Source: Trichomonas tenax
Taxonomy: Eukaryota > Parabasalia > Trichomonadida > Trichomonadidae
Length of the DNA: 17,386 nucleotides
Direction: 5' to 3'
NCBI GenBank assembly: GCA_023091735.1
Contig: JALKBU010001063.1
Coordinates: 1 to 17,386, forward strand
The notes below the pieces were generated by a model. It was given only the letters and a program-made list of their open reading frames with translations. It was not told where the DNA came from and did not search any database. This document shows, piece by piece, positions 7,846-16,932 of this stretch. The position numbers and the translations under genes were made by a program. The first letter of the stretch is position 1, and each line of letters opens with the position of its first letter.

Positions 7846-8490
7846 AAATTTCTATCATCGGTTGCGGAGCAATATAGCGAATTGATCATTAAAATTATAT
7901 GTCATGTAAGATGTCAGATGTCAAAAGACGATAGATCAATAATTTTAATCTGACAATATGGCATGTAAAACCATAAATAAATTTTACAGAATGTTCTTTT
8001 ATAATAATCATTATAATTTATCTCTGATGCCTAGCATTCTAATAAATAGACATATTACTCCATTGTGGTTATAGATTTCGATTTGTGATCATTGTTTAAC
8101 ATTGTATGAACAATGATTTAAATATTTATGTGTGTTATCATAACAGCACCTGACATCTTAAAGTATAATATGTGAAGATTAATGTCATCTATCGGAAATT
8201 GCTCAAAACGAGATTTTAAAAGAACAATAGATAGTGATTTTTTGTCATGAAAAATCGCTCAAATTTAAAATATAAGATCAAATGATAGCATGGAGTAGAA
8301 CTATGCGATTTTTATCGATGTCATTGGTATCAAAATTTAAATCTCTGTTTTGATCAAAAATTCCTGTGTCCCAATAGTGTCCAAGCCGAAATCTCGATTT
8401 TTATAAATTATGTCAGGTAAAATTTCAAAATTCGATCCTGAGTGGAAATCTATACTCACAGCATCATAAAAATGCTATACTTGCAATCAT
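7744..8490. other. Gene-free stretch with scattered inverted repeats
   Basis: No gene that I can support. Visible structure: TAAGATGTCAGATG (7907-7920) inverted against CACCTGACATCTTA (8147-8160); an 11-bp inverted pair ATTAAAATTAT / ATAATTTTAAT at 7888-7898 and 7939-7949; a 9-bp stem at 8088-8096 / 8109-8117; and a loose direct repeat of GCTCAAA-containing segments at about 8196 and 8254. The small open frame at 7762-7953 overlaps these repeats and is unlikely to be coding. Confidence 0.45.
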
Positions 8491-8800
8491 TGTCGAAACA
8501 AAAAAACAATCCAAACTTCAAACATTGAATGAACCAATGATACCATAACTATATGCGCATTTTTTGACGATTTTGTAACTGAAATTTGTAAAATCCGAAA
8601 TAAACCAATTATTTAGAATATACATATGATGTGATATCTATATTTCATGTTTTCAGTCAATTTTAGAAAATGACTTTTTCAAAATCGAAATAAACTTGAA
8701 ATATAATATCTGCATATAATGTAATTTACGGATTTCATATTTTTGGACATTTTTGAAACTTATTTTTTCAACACATGAAATAAACTTTAAAAATAGCATA
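8491..8800. repeat. Degenerate tandem repeat, 90-bp period
   Basis: The 9-mer GAAATAAAC recurs at 8597-8605, 8687-8695 and 8777-8785, exactly 90 bp apart. Segments around it align between units: a CATAT(G/A)ATGT-like block and a TTTCAT block downstream, and a TTTTTGA/ATTTTTGA block upstream. A fourth, more decayed unit to the left aligns at about 8508-8596. To the right the similarity fades after about 8800. Confidence 0.6.
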
Positions 8801-9053
8801 TACTAAGTCTGTGCATACCAAAATTCCGATTGAAACTTGCCAAATTCAGCTGATTTGTCCTTTTTTACTAGAAAAGTTTACGAAAATCCCATAATATTTA
8901 TATGATTTTGATGAAAACAGCCCCTCCATCATATGTATATACAGGAAAACATGGTTTTGCGGCGTTTTACAAATTCAAAACTATCATAAAATTTGAATTC
9001 ACTAAATTTCAAAGAGAAAAGTGACATTTATAAAAAACTTGTAAAACAAAATA
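8801..9053. promoter_or_regulatory. Upstream region of the ubiquitin-like-domain gene
   Basis: AT-rich, with no open frame of note. Just before the ATG at 9054 are TTCACTAAATTTC (a TCA-type initiator-like string) and GTGACATTTATAAAAAAC, which contains the TGACAT core shared with several other gene starts. Assignment as promoter is by position and motif resemblance only. Confidence 0.4.
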
Positions 9054-9650
9054 ATGTCGTTTTGTGATGACCAATTGATTATTTACTTATGTCAGCCGAA
9101 CCAAATCATCAAGAAAATACTTGTCCGCAAATCTACGCGAGTCTTTGAGCTCAGCTCTTTATTTGCAAATTCACCGAAATGTTTTATTTACCACGGAATC
9201 GCACTACAGTCGAATATGAAGCTGGAGAACTACGGAATCAAAAACTTTGATCATATTGTGGTCCTTCAGGACGAAACGTCAAATAGATATACATCTGAAC
9301 AGTTAATGTGGATGAATGCGACTTCGGACCAACAGGAATTCAATGACAAGCTCTTCTTAACGACGACAAGCAGTCAATTGGAATTCGCAAGACTGAAAGA
9401 TATCAAAATGTCGAGAATTGAATTGAAAAGACACGCATTTTTCAAGGTCGCGAGCCGGGTGTTGAATGAGTCACAGCCAAGGTTTGATCTTTCTTCATCT
9501 AATTCTCATACAGATCTTCCTTCTGCAAAGTTATCAGATGAACCTCTTCCTGTGTTTTGGAACGGACAACAAAGTTCTAACCTTAAGCTGTTTAGGAATC
9601 ACTCAGAGCCAAATCTTCCTATAGATTCCCCTATTGACGTCAAAGAATGA
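9054..9650 (+). CDS. Protein with N-terminal ubiquitin-like domain
   Basis: A 198-residue protein. Residues about 7-72 have the beta-grasp pattern of ubiquitin-like domains: a first strand LIIYLC, a second strand IKKILVRK, a helix VFELSSLF, a strand CFIYHGIAL matching ubiquitin's 'LIFAGKQL', the LENYGIKNFDHIVV segment matching 'LSDYNIQKESTLHLV', and no terminal Gly-Gly. It is therefore an integral UBL domain, not a conjugated modifier. The middle (about 95-137) is helical and charged (LEFARLKDIKMSRIELKRH). The tail (about 141-198) is Ser/Pro-rich and probably disordered, with a repeated HTDLP / HSEPNLP pattern. No signal peptide or membrane helix is present. Exact role unknown: UBL adaptors range from proteasome shuttles to signalling scaffolds. 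Confidence 0.75.
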   Translation: MSFCDDQLIIYLCQPNQIIKKILVRKSTRVFELSSLFANSPKCFIYHGIALQSNMKLENYGIKNFDHIVVLQDETSNRYTSEQLMWMNATSDQQEFNDKLFLTTTSSQLEFARLKDIKMSRIELKRHAFFKVASRVLNESQPRFDLSSSNSHTDLPSAKLSDEPLPVFWNGQQSSNLKLFRNHSEPNLPIDSPIDVKE

Positions 9651-10562
9651 AAATTTATTGTATTTTTGTTTGATTAAGTTATTAAATCTATCATGTGTTT
9701 ATTTCACTCAATGTTGAACCAGGATTTCGTTTTTATGACCGTCTATCGCATTTCTTTAGTGTAAGAAATCTAGTGGGTAAGAAATCTTCGACATTCATCC
9801 ACTCTTTCTACAGATATACAGCTATACTCGATATCTCTTGATATAGCATGGTTCAGCCAATGTTTATATTTAAAATACGAAAATATCTAATCTTTTATAA
9901 GATACCATGTGTATTGAACTATAATTTAATTTTAAAACACGTTTCATAATAGTTTATAAACTATCAATGTCCAAATACAAAAAATTAGATTTCAAAATCG
10001 ATAATATATTGGTTATTGATAAAATACTTATTAATTATTCACCTTTGGGCCTTATTATAACAACACTAGAATATGGTTAAAATTTTATCTATATTCATAT
10101 GAAATCTAAATAAATGCATTGCAGGCAAAAGAAAATGTTTAAAAATAACACTGCTAGCATGAAAATAGGTGATTCGAGTATTGGCAAATGACAAATTTTG
10201 AACTTTTTGGCAGATGACAAAAAAAATGTCAAAAAAAGTAATGGATTAAAATCTTTCGGTCTATAAGGTAATACCAAATTATAAGTTTGCCTGCAAATGA
10301 TGCTTTATGGAGCTATCATTGTGGTACAGAAATCCCTTATGAAATTGTTTGTTATTAATATTAGCATGACAGGGAGTTTCTTTGTTTACAATGTAAATAA
10401 TAATTAAGGTATTATTTACATAATCAACAATAGTGCAAAGTATGTGTTGCTTGTCAATTCATTCTATATGCTGAATTCTGTTATTTCATTCATATATGAA
10501 ATATTTCTCGCACCGTTATTCATTTTAATTAAAACGAATACAAACATTAATACTAAATAAAA
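9651..10562. other. Long convergent 3' spacer, small repeats only
   Basis: A 912-bp spacer between convergent genes with no gene that I can support. A tandem duplication AGTG(GG)TAAGAAATCT lies at 9758-9787. TTGGCAAATGACAAA and TTGGCAGATGACAAA occur near 10182 and 10207. An 11-bp inverted repeat TTGCAGGCAAA / TTTGCCTGCAA bounds 10119-10296. A 60-codon minus-strand frame at 10095-10277 lies within that inverted pair, is hydrophobic by AT bias, and is not convincing. Confidence 0.45.
10119..10296. repeat. 178-bp unit bounded by 11-bp inverted repeats
   Basis: TTGCAGGCAAA at 10119-10129 is exactly inverted at 10286-10296. The GC content of the arms stands out from the AT-rich surroundings. The inside has two direct TTGGCARATGACAAA copies. 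It could be a small MITE remnant or chance; the arms are short. Confidence 0.3.
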
Positions 10563-11966
10563 TTAACTGAATAACGAAGTCAATTCATCGATATACTCAT
10601 TGCCGTAATTGTTAAAACTCTTAGGGCTATGATTGACAGTGGGAGCTAAATGCTTTGATGGTGTTTCGATCCTCTGCTTTATTGGAGAAAGCTCTAAAGA
10701 ATCATTTAATTTTGTTCTGTCATTTAAAACTTCTTCTGATGCAGATCTTGAAATATCACTATTCAACAATTTAACAATTTCATCAGAATAGTTATTAGAT
10801 GGATATTCAGCACCCATATCATTGTCAGACATTGATGCGAGAGTCATTTGATTCTTCTGAATTGTGTCAACAAGATCTGCATCAGTTTTATCCATTGTCT
10901 TTTCGAGACTTTTAACTCTATGTTCATCATTGTTGAAGTCTTTCTCCTTTTGGTTGACTATGATTGACAAATCATTGACACGTTTTTTGAGCTCTTGGAT
11001 ATATCTTTCCCCATTATCTATTTCGTTTTTGAGGCGTACAACATTCTTTTTCATTGCTGCGATTTCTTTTTTATTCGCTTCCAGATTTGCTTTGTCTCTT
11101 TCAGCAGTGAAGTTTTCTCTTCGCAAACGTTCATTTTCTTGTGTCAAATTGAAGTGTTCTTCTTTCATTCGCGAATTTTCGTCTTCTAATCGTTCAATTT
11201 CTTTGTTTAATGATTTGCATAATTTTAATTTTTCATTCATTAATTGTGCTTTGTCCAATTCATCTTCTAACTGCTTCTCTTTGGTTTTTCTTTCCTTGAG
11301 ATTGTTTGAGTTCAGTTTTTTGGTCTGTTTATCTTTCTCTTTGAGTTTATTCTTTCGTATCTCAATTTCTTTCCTGAGTTGTTGAATTTCGTGTTCATAG
11401 TTAGATTTAGGCGATAGCGTGGCCTTTTTGAAAGGATTTTTAATCTTTGAAGGTGAAAGAGGAGGATTTTGTTGTAATAATAAATTATCTGATAAACTTT
11501 TCAGTAAATTACGTCTCTTCTTGTTTGAATCCGTTAGCTCATTGATTGCAGCAAGATCTTCAATAACAGAATCTTGCATTTCGTCGATATCTTTGTTATC
11601 AAGGATATTTTCAGCTTTTCTGATCTCTGATTGTATGTTATTGATAGGTTCATCATCTTCTAGCTCTAATACTATTAGTGTTTTTAAAATATCTTTGGAT
11701 TTTTTTGATCGAACTGAAAGATTGTTTAAATGTTGACGCAATTCAAGCAAATACTGTCTAAAAATGAGTTCATACTGTGTTAGCAAATCGAATGTTCCCT
11801 TCGGAACGTAATGACTGTTTACTTTTGGTTCGTTAATTCTTGAATTATTGATATAATTGAGGTATTCACAATAAATATTCTCTATTTCCGCATTGAAATG
11901 ATCGTATTCAATCGAGATTTGATCTAATTTTGGTTTAATTTTGTTTATATAGAGATCTGAAGTCAT
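10563..11966 (-). CDS. Coiled-coil protein with CDK-type phosphorylation sites
   Basis: I do not recognise a family. The 467-residue protein has a helical N-terminal region (about 1-160), a Pro/Ser linker (about 165-187), a long heptad-like coiled coil rich in K, E, N and L (about 190-372), and a polar, probably disordered C-terminal tail. Proline-directed sites cluster on both sides of the coil: SPSK at 171-174, SPKS at 185-188, SPIK at 427-430, TPSK at 435-438 and SPKS at 447-450. Three of them fit the [ST]-P-x-[KR] CDK consensus. The last residues (NEYIDELTSLFS) form a short conserved-looking motif that may dock a partner. The layout suggests a cytoskeletal, centrosomal or Golgin-like scaffold, which is inference. 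TTTTTACATGACAAC precedes the ATG at 11966. Confidence 0.8.
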   Translation of the reverse strand: MTSDLYINKIKPKLDQISIEYDHFNAEIENIYCEYLNYINNSRINEPKVNSHYVPKGTFDLLTQYELIFRQYLLELRQHLNNLSVRSKKSKDILKTLIVLELEDDEPINNIQSEIRKAENILDNKDIDEMQDSVIEDLAAINELTDSNKKRRNLLKSLSDNLLLQQNPPLSPSKIKNPFKKATLSPKSNYEHEIQQLRKEIEIRKNKLKEKDKQTKKLNSNNLKERKTKEKQLEDELDKAQLMNEKLKLCKSLNKEIERLEDENSRMKEEHFNLTQENERLRRENFTAERDKANLEANKKEIAAMKKNVVRLKNEIDNGERYIQELKKRVNDLSIIVNQKEKDFNNDEHRVKSLEKTMDKTDADLVDTIQKNQMTLASMSDNDMGAEYPSNNYSDEIVKLLNSDISRSASEEVLNDRTKLNDSLELSPIKQRIETPSKHLAPTVNHSPKSFNNYGNEYIDELTSLFS

Positions 11967-12414
11967 TTACAAAATTATAAATTTTGTTGTCATGTAAAAA
12001 TTTTATTTGCCAAAAATCATAACCCTTCCTGGAACTCATACAATATAGTATAAGCAAGAATTGCTATCATTAAATGAATACAATTCATTTTTAAAACAAA
12101 GAATACATATAAATTAATATATTGTCAAAACCACATATGCTTTTCGATATATAGAACCGAGATATAAAAACTCATAAATATAAATTTCTGAAAGAATATG
12201 ACGATATTTAATAATTTGGATAACTTCAAAAACAGAATTGAGCTTGAACAATAAATACATTCAAATATATTCTTTATTGCTACGAATTTTGACAATATAC
12301 TGATCCACGATATCGAATTGATTGAAGAATTTTAGAATCAAATCGAAATAAGAGCAATTGGTTAATGTGATCCTTTTCAAAGGTTGAATCAAAGGTATTT
12401 TTATTGTAAAACCA
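11967..12414. other. AT-rich spacer between coiled-coil gene and broken BspA gene
   Basis: 448 bp with dense stops. The left end holds the putative promoter of the coiled-coil gene (TTTTTACATGACAAC on the minus strand, about 11985-11999). Next to the BspA remnant I see no signal-peptide-coding frame, so the 5' end of that gene appears lost or unrecognisable. Confidence 0.45.
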
Positions 12415-14056
12415 ATGTATCAGTCACTTTTCATTAAATGTTTGGAAAACATTCCTAATATTCAATATGTGAATGTAGGTGATCATGTAAACATCGGAGA
12501 TAAGACCAATGTTGTTATTGATGACCCTTCGTATACTGGATCCATTACAATTGACCCATATTTTTCAGGAATTCGAGTAACTGTTATATCAAGGAACGCA
12601 TTTTCTAATTGTTAGTTTACATTAATAATAGTCCTTGATTCTATCACTAGAATAGATAGATCTGTATTCCAAAACACAGTTTTTACCAAATTTGTTTTCC
12701 CACCAAATATCAAAGACATTTGCCAATATTCTTTTAGAGAAGCATCATTGAGGATCATAAATCTATCAAACACAAAACCTACTACTTTCATAGAGCCATA
12801 TGCTTTCATGGGAGTCAGAGCAGAAGAGGTAATATTTCCTGAAACATTCACATCACTTCCAAGATTAACTTTTTTCGGTGCTTGGTTCAAAAGATTCAAG
12901 TTTCCGAGGAATTTAAACTTTTACGATACAGGTTCTATTGGTGCTCTTCATCATATAGAGTATTTTGAAGGCAAAAATCCAAATTATATCATTTATAATG
13001 GAGCTGTTTATACAAAGAATTTCACTGTTTTAATTGCATATCCGCCGTATGGAACGAGTGGAATTGAGCATTCAGTGACAATTATTTCGGGAATATCTGG
13101 TTTCTCAAACTTTAATTCCACAGCTATTATAATAACTTCACCTGTTAAAATAATTGGAGATTCGAGCTTTAGAAGTTGTCATTTTCTTCAAACATTAGAT
13201 TTGTCGCAAACTTTTATAACCAGTCTACCGCAATATTGCTTTGCTGACTGTAACAACTTGAAAGTACTGAAGCTCCCTGATACGTTGGTTTCTGTTAGTA
13301 ACTCGCTATTCTCTCGATGATCTGATACTGCCAGATACACTTGGTGGCATGATAGGTGAACCATTTTTAGAGTGTAGATTCAAGTCTTTGACACTATCAA
13401 AGAATTTTGTTAATTTCACTGGATACTGCTTTTCTAAAGCAATAATTGGTAAATTAGTTTTCTCAAGTACACTTAGAGAGTTTTCCTTTGGCCGCACATA
13501 TTACATTTGCCAAATCGAAGTTCCTCTAGACAATGATTTTTATCTTGCTGATGGAAATTCATTGATAAGGAAATTTGATGGCTCCCTACAATATACCTTT
13601 GGTGATGTTCCTGTTACATATAAGATACCTGAATCTGTAAGGGTTTTCAATGCGGTGAATTTTATTAAACCATATCAAGAATCTGCGAAAACCGGTATAA
13701 AGGTAATTGTTACTTCCCCCTCAATATTTGAAATTGCTAGTAATAGTTATAGACCACAATTTAATTTTGAACGCTTTGCTTTTTGTTACAATAATGATGA
13801 TGGAATTCCAAATCATCCATTTGTAAATACAGATTTATGGGGTTATGCACAGAATATTTATCTCAAAGAAGGATTTGAAATTCCTTATTTATATAGCATC
13901 CCAAGATTCACTGGTTATGGATGTAATGAAAGTGTTCCAGAAGAAAATGATTCGCAAAATGAAAATGCAAATCATGGCCTCAAACGTCTGGAAACTGCTC
14001 TAATTGTTACCACTGCTTTATTAAGCATAGCTCTCATTACAGTGTTTACCATTTAA
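12415..14056 (+). pseudogene. BspA-like leucine-rich-repeat surface protein, broken
   Basis: Three open segments together cover a BspA-type LRR protein. Frame 1 runs from the ATG at 12415 to a TAG at 12613-12615. The same frame continues as clear LRR sequence to a TGA at 13318-13320. The protein then carries on in frame 2 from about 13307 to the TAA at 14056. Repeat signatures include 'IIGDSSFRSCHFLQTLDLSQT', 'LPQYCFADCNNLKVLKLPDTL' and, after the shift, 'DDLILPDTLGG...FLECRFKSLTLS'. Each shows the family AF/F-x-x-C-x-x-L-x-x-L-x-L-P pattern. The C-terminus keeps an Asn/Glu-rich linker and one membrane helix (ALIVTTALLSIALITVFTI) with almost no cytoplasmic tail. In trichomonads these are cell-surface proteins linked to adhesion. 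No signal peptide is seen. With one stop, one frameshift and a missing 5' end, decay is likelier than sequencing error, though reads could still change that. Confidence 0.8.
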
Positions 14057-14588
14057 TTTTCTCAGTGCTTAGAAAACCAGCACATCAAGAGATTAGAAAA
14101 CCATTAATGCAGAATTTCGATATAAAATAAATAATCGTTTGTGTTAATTAAAGCATTAATTATAGGTGTATCAAAAAGGATAAACACACATTTTTCCGGA
14201 CCTTTATCAATGAAATCTTATCCCACATTTTTTCAGTGGAAATACAAATTATAGAACATACGATTATTTTCAATTCAAAACATATCGTTTTAGAATATAC
14301 GATTCTATAATTAAAGTTTTCACTCATTTATATAAATCAAACAAATGGAAATAAAGAACATCAGCAGCTCATTTTTGGGTTAAATGTTCATATCAAAAGC
14401 TAAAATAGAAACACATCTTCGAATAAATAAAACTTTGTTTTATTTCAATATACAATGTTGTTGGGTATTTGATATCAATACCATAAGTTTCCTATCTTCC
14501 ATTCATTTTGTTGCTTCAATGAAATCAATATGTATTCATATATGAAATGTTGATCCCGAGATAGAATGATAATAAGGTTATTTTAAAA
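14057..14588. other. Spacer between BspA remnant and VPS33, with a small inverted repeat
   Basis: 532 bp without a gene that I can support. AATAAA at 14126-14131 may be the old poly(A) signal of the BspA copy. A direct TTAGAAAACCA pair is at 14069-14079 and 14093-14103. AATTATAGAA (14247-14256) and TTCTATAATT (14303-14312) are inverted and enclose repeated CATACGATT / ATATACGATT strings. The sequence just before the VPS33 ATG is AATAAGGTTATTTTAAAA and lacks the ACATGTCA-like motif. Confidence 0.45.
14247..14312. repeat. 66-bp imperfect palindromic unit
   Basis: The 10-bp ends AATTATAGAA / TTCTATAATT are perfectly inverted. Inside, a CATACGATT, an ATATACGATT and a CATATCGTTT occur. It is a possible binding-site cluster or hairpin; function unknown. 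Confidence 0.35.
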
Positions 14589-16322
14589 ATGGAAGATTCT
14601 TTTCTCACAACTTTCTGCGCACAATGTAAAACAGAATTCAACATGAAGCTCAGAAATATCGCTGAAAATCCAATATTGGCAATCCCGTCGTATTATATGC
14701 ACTATTTCATTCGATTATTAACTCATGATTATTTAAATGAAAAGTTTTCGAAGGTGATTGACATGGAAACTATTGAAAAAACTGATGATCAGTTGAATCT
14801 TATAGTAATGATACCTAATGAGCCCGAATTCATGAGAAAAACTCTAAAAATATTCAAAATCGCGCCAAATGCAACGAGAAACATATTCATTTTCCCGAGA
14901 TACGGAATTTTATGCGAGAAGTTGGTTGAAAAATCGGGATTGGAATCGACAATAACAATAACAGAATTTTATTTCGATTTACTTCCATTGGAATCATATC
15001 ATTTTTTGGTTCCAACAATAAATTGTTTCAGAAGGATATTCTTGGAAGAGGAAATTGAGTCATTAGCATCAATTGCAAGGGCACTTACGAAAGTTGAGAT
15101 GCTTGCAGGTGTTTTTCCTCAGATTTTATCAGTTGGATCTATTGCTCCAACGGTACAAAATCTAATGCAAGAGAATAGAGCAAAAATTGGAGCTTCTGCA
15201 TTCAATATTTCACCAACTTACTCAAAACTGATTATTGTTGACAGAATAGTTGATATATTGACACCACTCATTACAGAATTTACTTATGGAGCTGTTTTAG
15301 ATCGATTTGTTGATTCTTCAGTAGGAATTTTTGAATTACCAGACACAATTCAATATAAACAGAAAGAAATCATGCTGAGTGATGCTGATGAAGTTTTCAA
15401 AGAAATCAGAACCCAGGCATTGCCAAAAGCAGCAATTACAGTTCAAGATAAAATTACTGATATTTCTAAGACGAAAGAAGGTCTCAAACCAGGTATGGAT
15501 ATGTCCTCATTCAAGAAGCAAGCCCTCAAAGCTGATTATTTAGCCCAAATCAAGCCACTTCTTGAACTTCATATCGGAATCATGGATCATCTCGTCAATA
15601 TTGTCAGCCAAGACGAACACTTCAAAGAAGTTGTTTCTTTCGAAGCCGATACACTTATTGGATCCGAGCCAGAGCCATTACTCGCTGAGAAATATCTCGA
15701 AAATCAAGTAAATTACTGCGAAGCGATTCGTTTGTTTTCTCTTGCGTCACACATCCGCCAGGGCTTCCCTAAGACTTACGCGAGTGAAATACGACAGCAG
15801 ATGGTCTGCCACTATGGTGTTGACTTCCTGGAGGATCTCGACAACTTAGATCGTCTCGGTCTGTTGACGCAAATGCACGGTGGCTTCTTCAAGAAATCAA
15901 ATCAATGGAAAACGAATTGGACTGAATACAAGTTGATGCCGTCAGATAGAAATGATCCTGAAGTTGTGGAGCAGTTCAACGAGAATGATCTCGGTTCATT
16001 CTTCGATGGATATATTCCTTTGATGGCACGAATCGTTCAATTCGTGAACGAAATCAAAAGTGAAAATGAAGTTCCAAAGATTTGCTCTGATCTCAAAATA
16101 CCTTTCGAAGCATCAAGAAATGCTAAGTTGGAGGCTTTAGCGAAGTCCAATGATGCCAAGAAAGTCATGGTTTTCATCATTGGCGGTGTAACACCTGGAG
16201 AAATTGCTCTTTTCCGCAATATGGGTAAAATATTGTATCAAGGCAACATAGAGTTCCACATCGGATCAACACACATTCTCAATGGAACAAGGTTTATCAA
16301 AGAAATCTGTCCTCATGTTTAA
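14589..16322 (+). CDS. VPS33: Vps33, Sec1/Munc18 protein of HOPS/CORVET
   Basis: SM-family protein that assembles SNAREs for fusion at endosomes and lysosomes, as the SNARE-binding subunit of the HOPS and CORVET tethers. At 577 residues it is close to the usual ~600. Residues about 97-131 ('IFIFPRYGILCEKLVEKSG' then 'ITEFYFDLLPLE') match the Vps33 domain-1 pattern of 'FVPRRTLLCEK...EYPLDLIP'. The segment IIVDRIVDILTPLITEFTY at 215-233 has the Vps33 form of the SM signature, with 'VDR-VD-LTPL-T-FTY' rather than Vps45's 'DPVTPLLNQWTYQ'. The C-terminus (about 526-577) with 'VFIIGGVTPGEIALFRNM' and 'THILNGTRFIKEI' matches the conserved Vps33 end, 'VVFIGGVTFAEIAALR' and 'LINGTSWIE'. No membrane segment is present, as expected for a peripheral protein. 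The ATG at 14589 is the first in frame. A probable poly(A) signal AATAAA lies at 16337-16342. Confidence 0.93.
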   Translation: MEDSFLTTFCAQCKTEFNMKLRNIAENPILAIPSYYMHYFIRLLTHDYLNEKFSKVIDMETIEKTDDQLNLIVMIPNEPEFMRKTLKIFKIAPNATRNIFIFPRYGILCEKLVEKSGLESTITITEFYFDLLPLESYHFLVPTINCFRRIFLEEEIESLASIARALTKVEMLAGVFPQILSVGSIAPTVQNLMQENRAKIGASAFNISPTYSKLIIVDRIVDILTPLITEFTYGAVLDRFVDSSVGIFELPDTIQYKQKEIMLSDADEVFKEIRTQALPKAAITVQDKITDISKTKEGLKPGMDMSSFKKQALKADYLAQIKPLLELHIGIMDHLVNIVSQDEHFKEVVSFEADTLIGSEPEPLLAEKYLENQVNYCEAIRLFSLASHIRQGFPKTYASEIRQQMVCHYGVDFLEDLDNLDRLGLLTQMHGGFFKKSNQWKTNWTEYKLMPSDRNDPEVVEQFNENDLGSFFDGYIPLMARIVQFVNEIKSENEVPKICSDLKIPFEASRNAKLEALAKSNDAKKVMVFIIGGVTPGEIALFRNMGKILYQGNIEFHIGSTHILNGTRFIKEICPHV

Positions 16323-16336
16323 GTATATTGTTAATG

Positions 16337-16342
16337 AATAAA
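16337..16342 (+). terminator. VPS33: AATAAA after the VPS33 stop codon
   Basis: AATAAA begins 15 bases after the TAA stop of VPS33, a distance typical of short protist 3' UTRs. It also contains the UAAA core used in trichomonads. Assignment is by position. Confidence 0.45.
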
Positions 16343-16920
16343 TTTGTTGTTATTAATTCAAAAAATTAAATTAACCAAAATTCACATGAGATATCTATAT
16401 TCAAAAATTCCTAAATAAAACAGCGTTTTCCCCTTTATCCCGCGACTTTAGTTCGGTTTTGTTTCAAAATTATAAGAACAATATATTTACAGTGAAAGAA
16501 TGTTATGTTGATGGTAACATCATAGAAACATCATCTGCATATAATTTTGCTTCCTTTTCATGTTGCAAATGTGATGCAGAAAAAGTGTTAAACATCAATG
16601 ATCAAAATGAAAATGAGTAAATATGTATGGATTATTATCCATTTTTCATTGGAAATATGTTTACTGCAAACTCACTAATGTTTTTAAGGCATATGATTTA
16701 CAAAATTCTGATATCATCAATCCAAAGTCCATTTTAATAGGCAACTTCTATATTGACTAAACAATGTAAATTTATTTCACTTTCATGCTGGTAATCTCGC
16801 AATATTTATTAATATATGGTAGATTGTGTATGTTACCAAATTTGCCAGTTTTCGACATACAACAAAATCTCATCATTATTATAGGAAGCAGATATTTTCA
16901 TAAATTTACCAGTTTTACGG

Positions 16921-16932
16921 GCGCGAAAGCGC
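16921..16932. repeat. GC-rich GAAA-loop hairpin
   Basis: GCGC-GAAA-GCGC forms a perfect 4-bp stem closed by a GNRA-type tetraloop, in otherwise very AT-rich DNA. It directly follows the second AAATTTRCCAGTTTT copy. It may be the tip of a structured RNA or chance; no longer stem is evident. Confidence 0.3.

Noticed and set aside
7762..7953. 63-codon plus frame
   Set aside because: It lies across short inverted repeats, has no domain, and is of a length expected by chance.
9686..9841. Start-less plus frame of about 50 codons after the UBL gene
   Set aside because: Many frames of this length are expected by chance in several kilobases of spacer; no motif seen.
10864..11736. Plus-strand Ser/Phe-rich frames opposite the coiled-coil gene
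   Set aside because: The composition is the antisense image of Lys/Glu-rich coiled-coil codons; not independent genes.
12612..13497. Minus-strand frames opposite the BspA-like sequence
   Set aside because: The plus strand shows clear LRR repeats, and the minus-strand frames are shadows.
16037..16219. Minus-strand 60-codon frame inside VPS33
   Set aside because: Shadow of the conserved C-terminal part of VPS33.
14589..16322. Vps45 or Sly1 as the identity of the SM protein
   Set aside because: The VDRIVDILTPLITEFTY signature and the GGVT...NGTRFIKEI C-terminus match the Vps33 pattern better than the other SM subfamilies.
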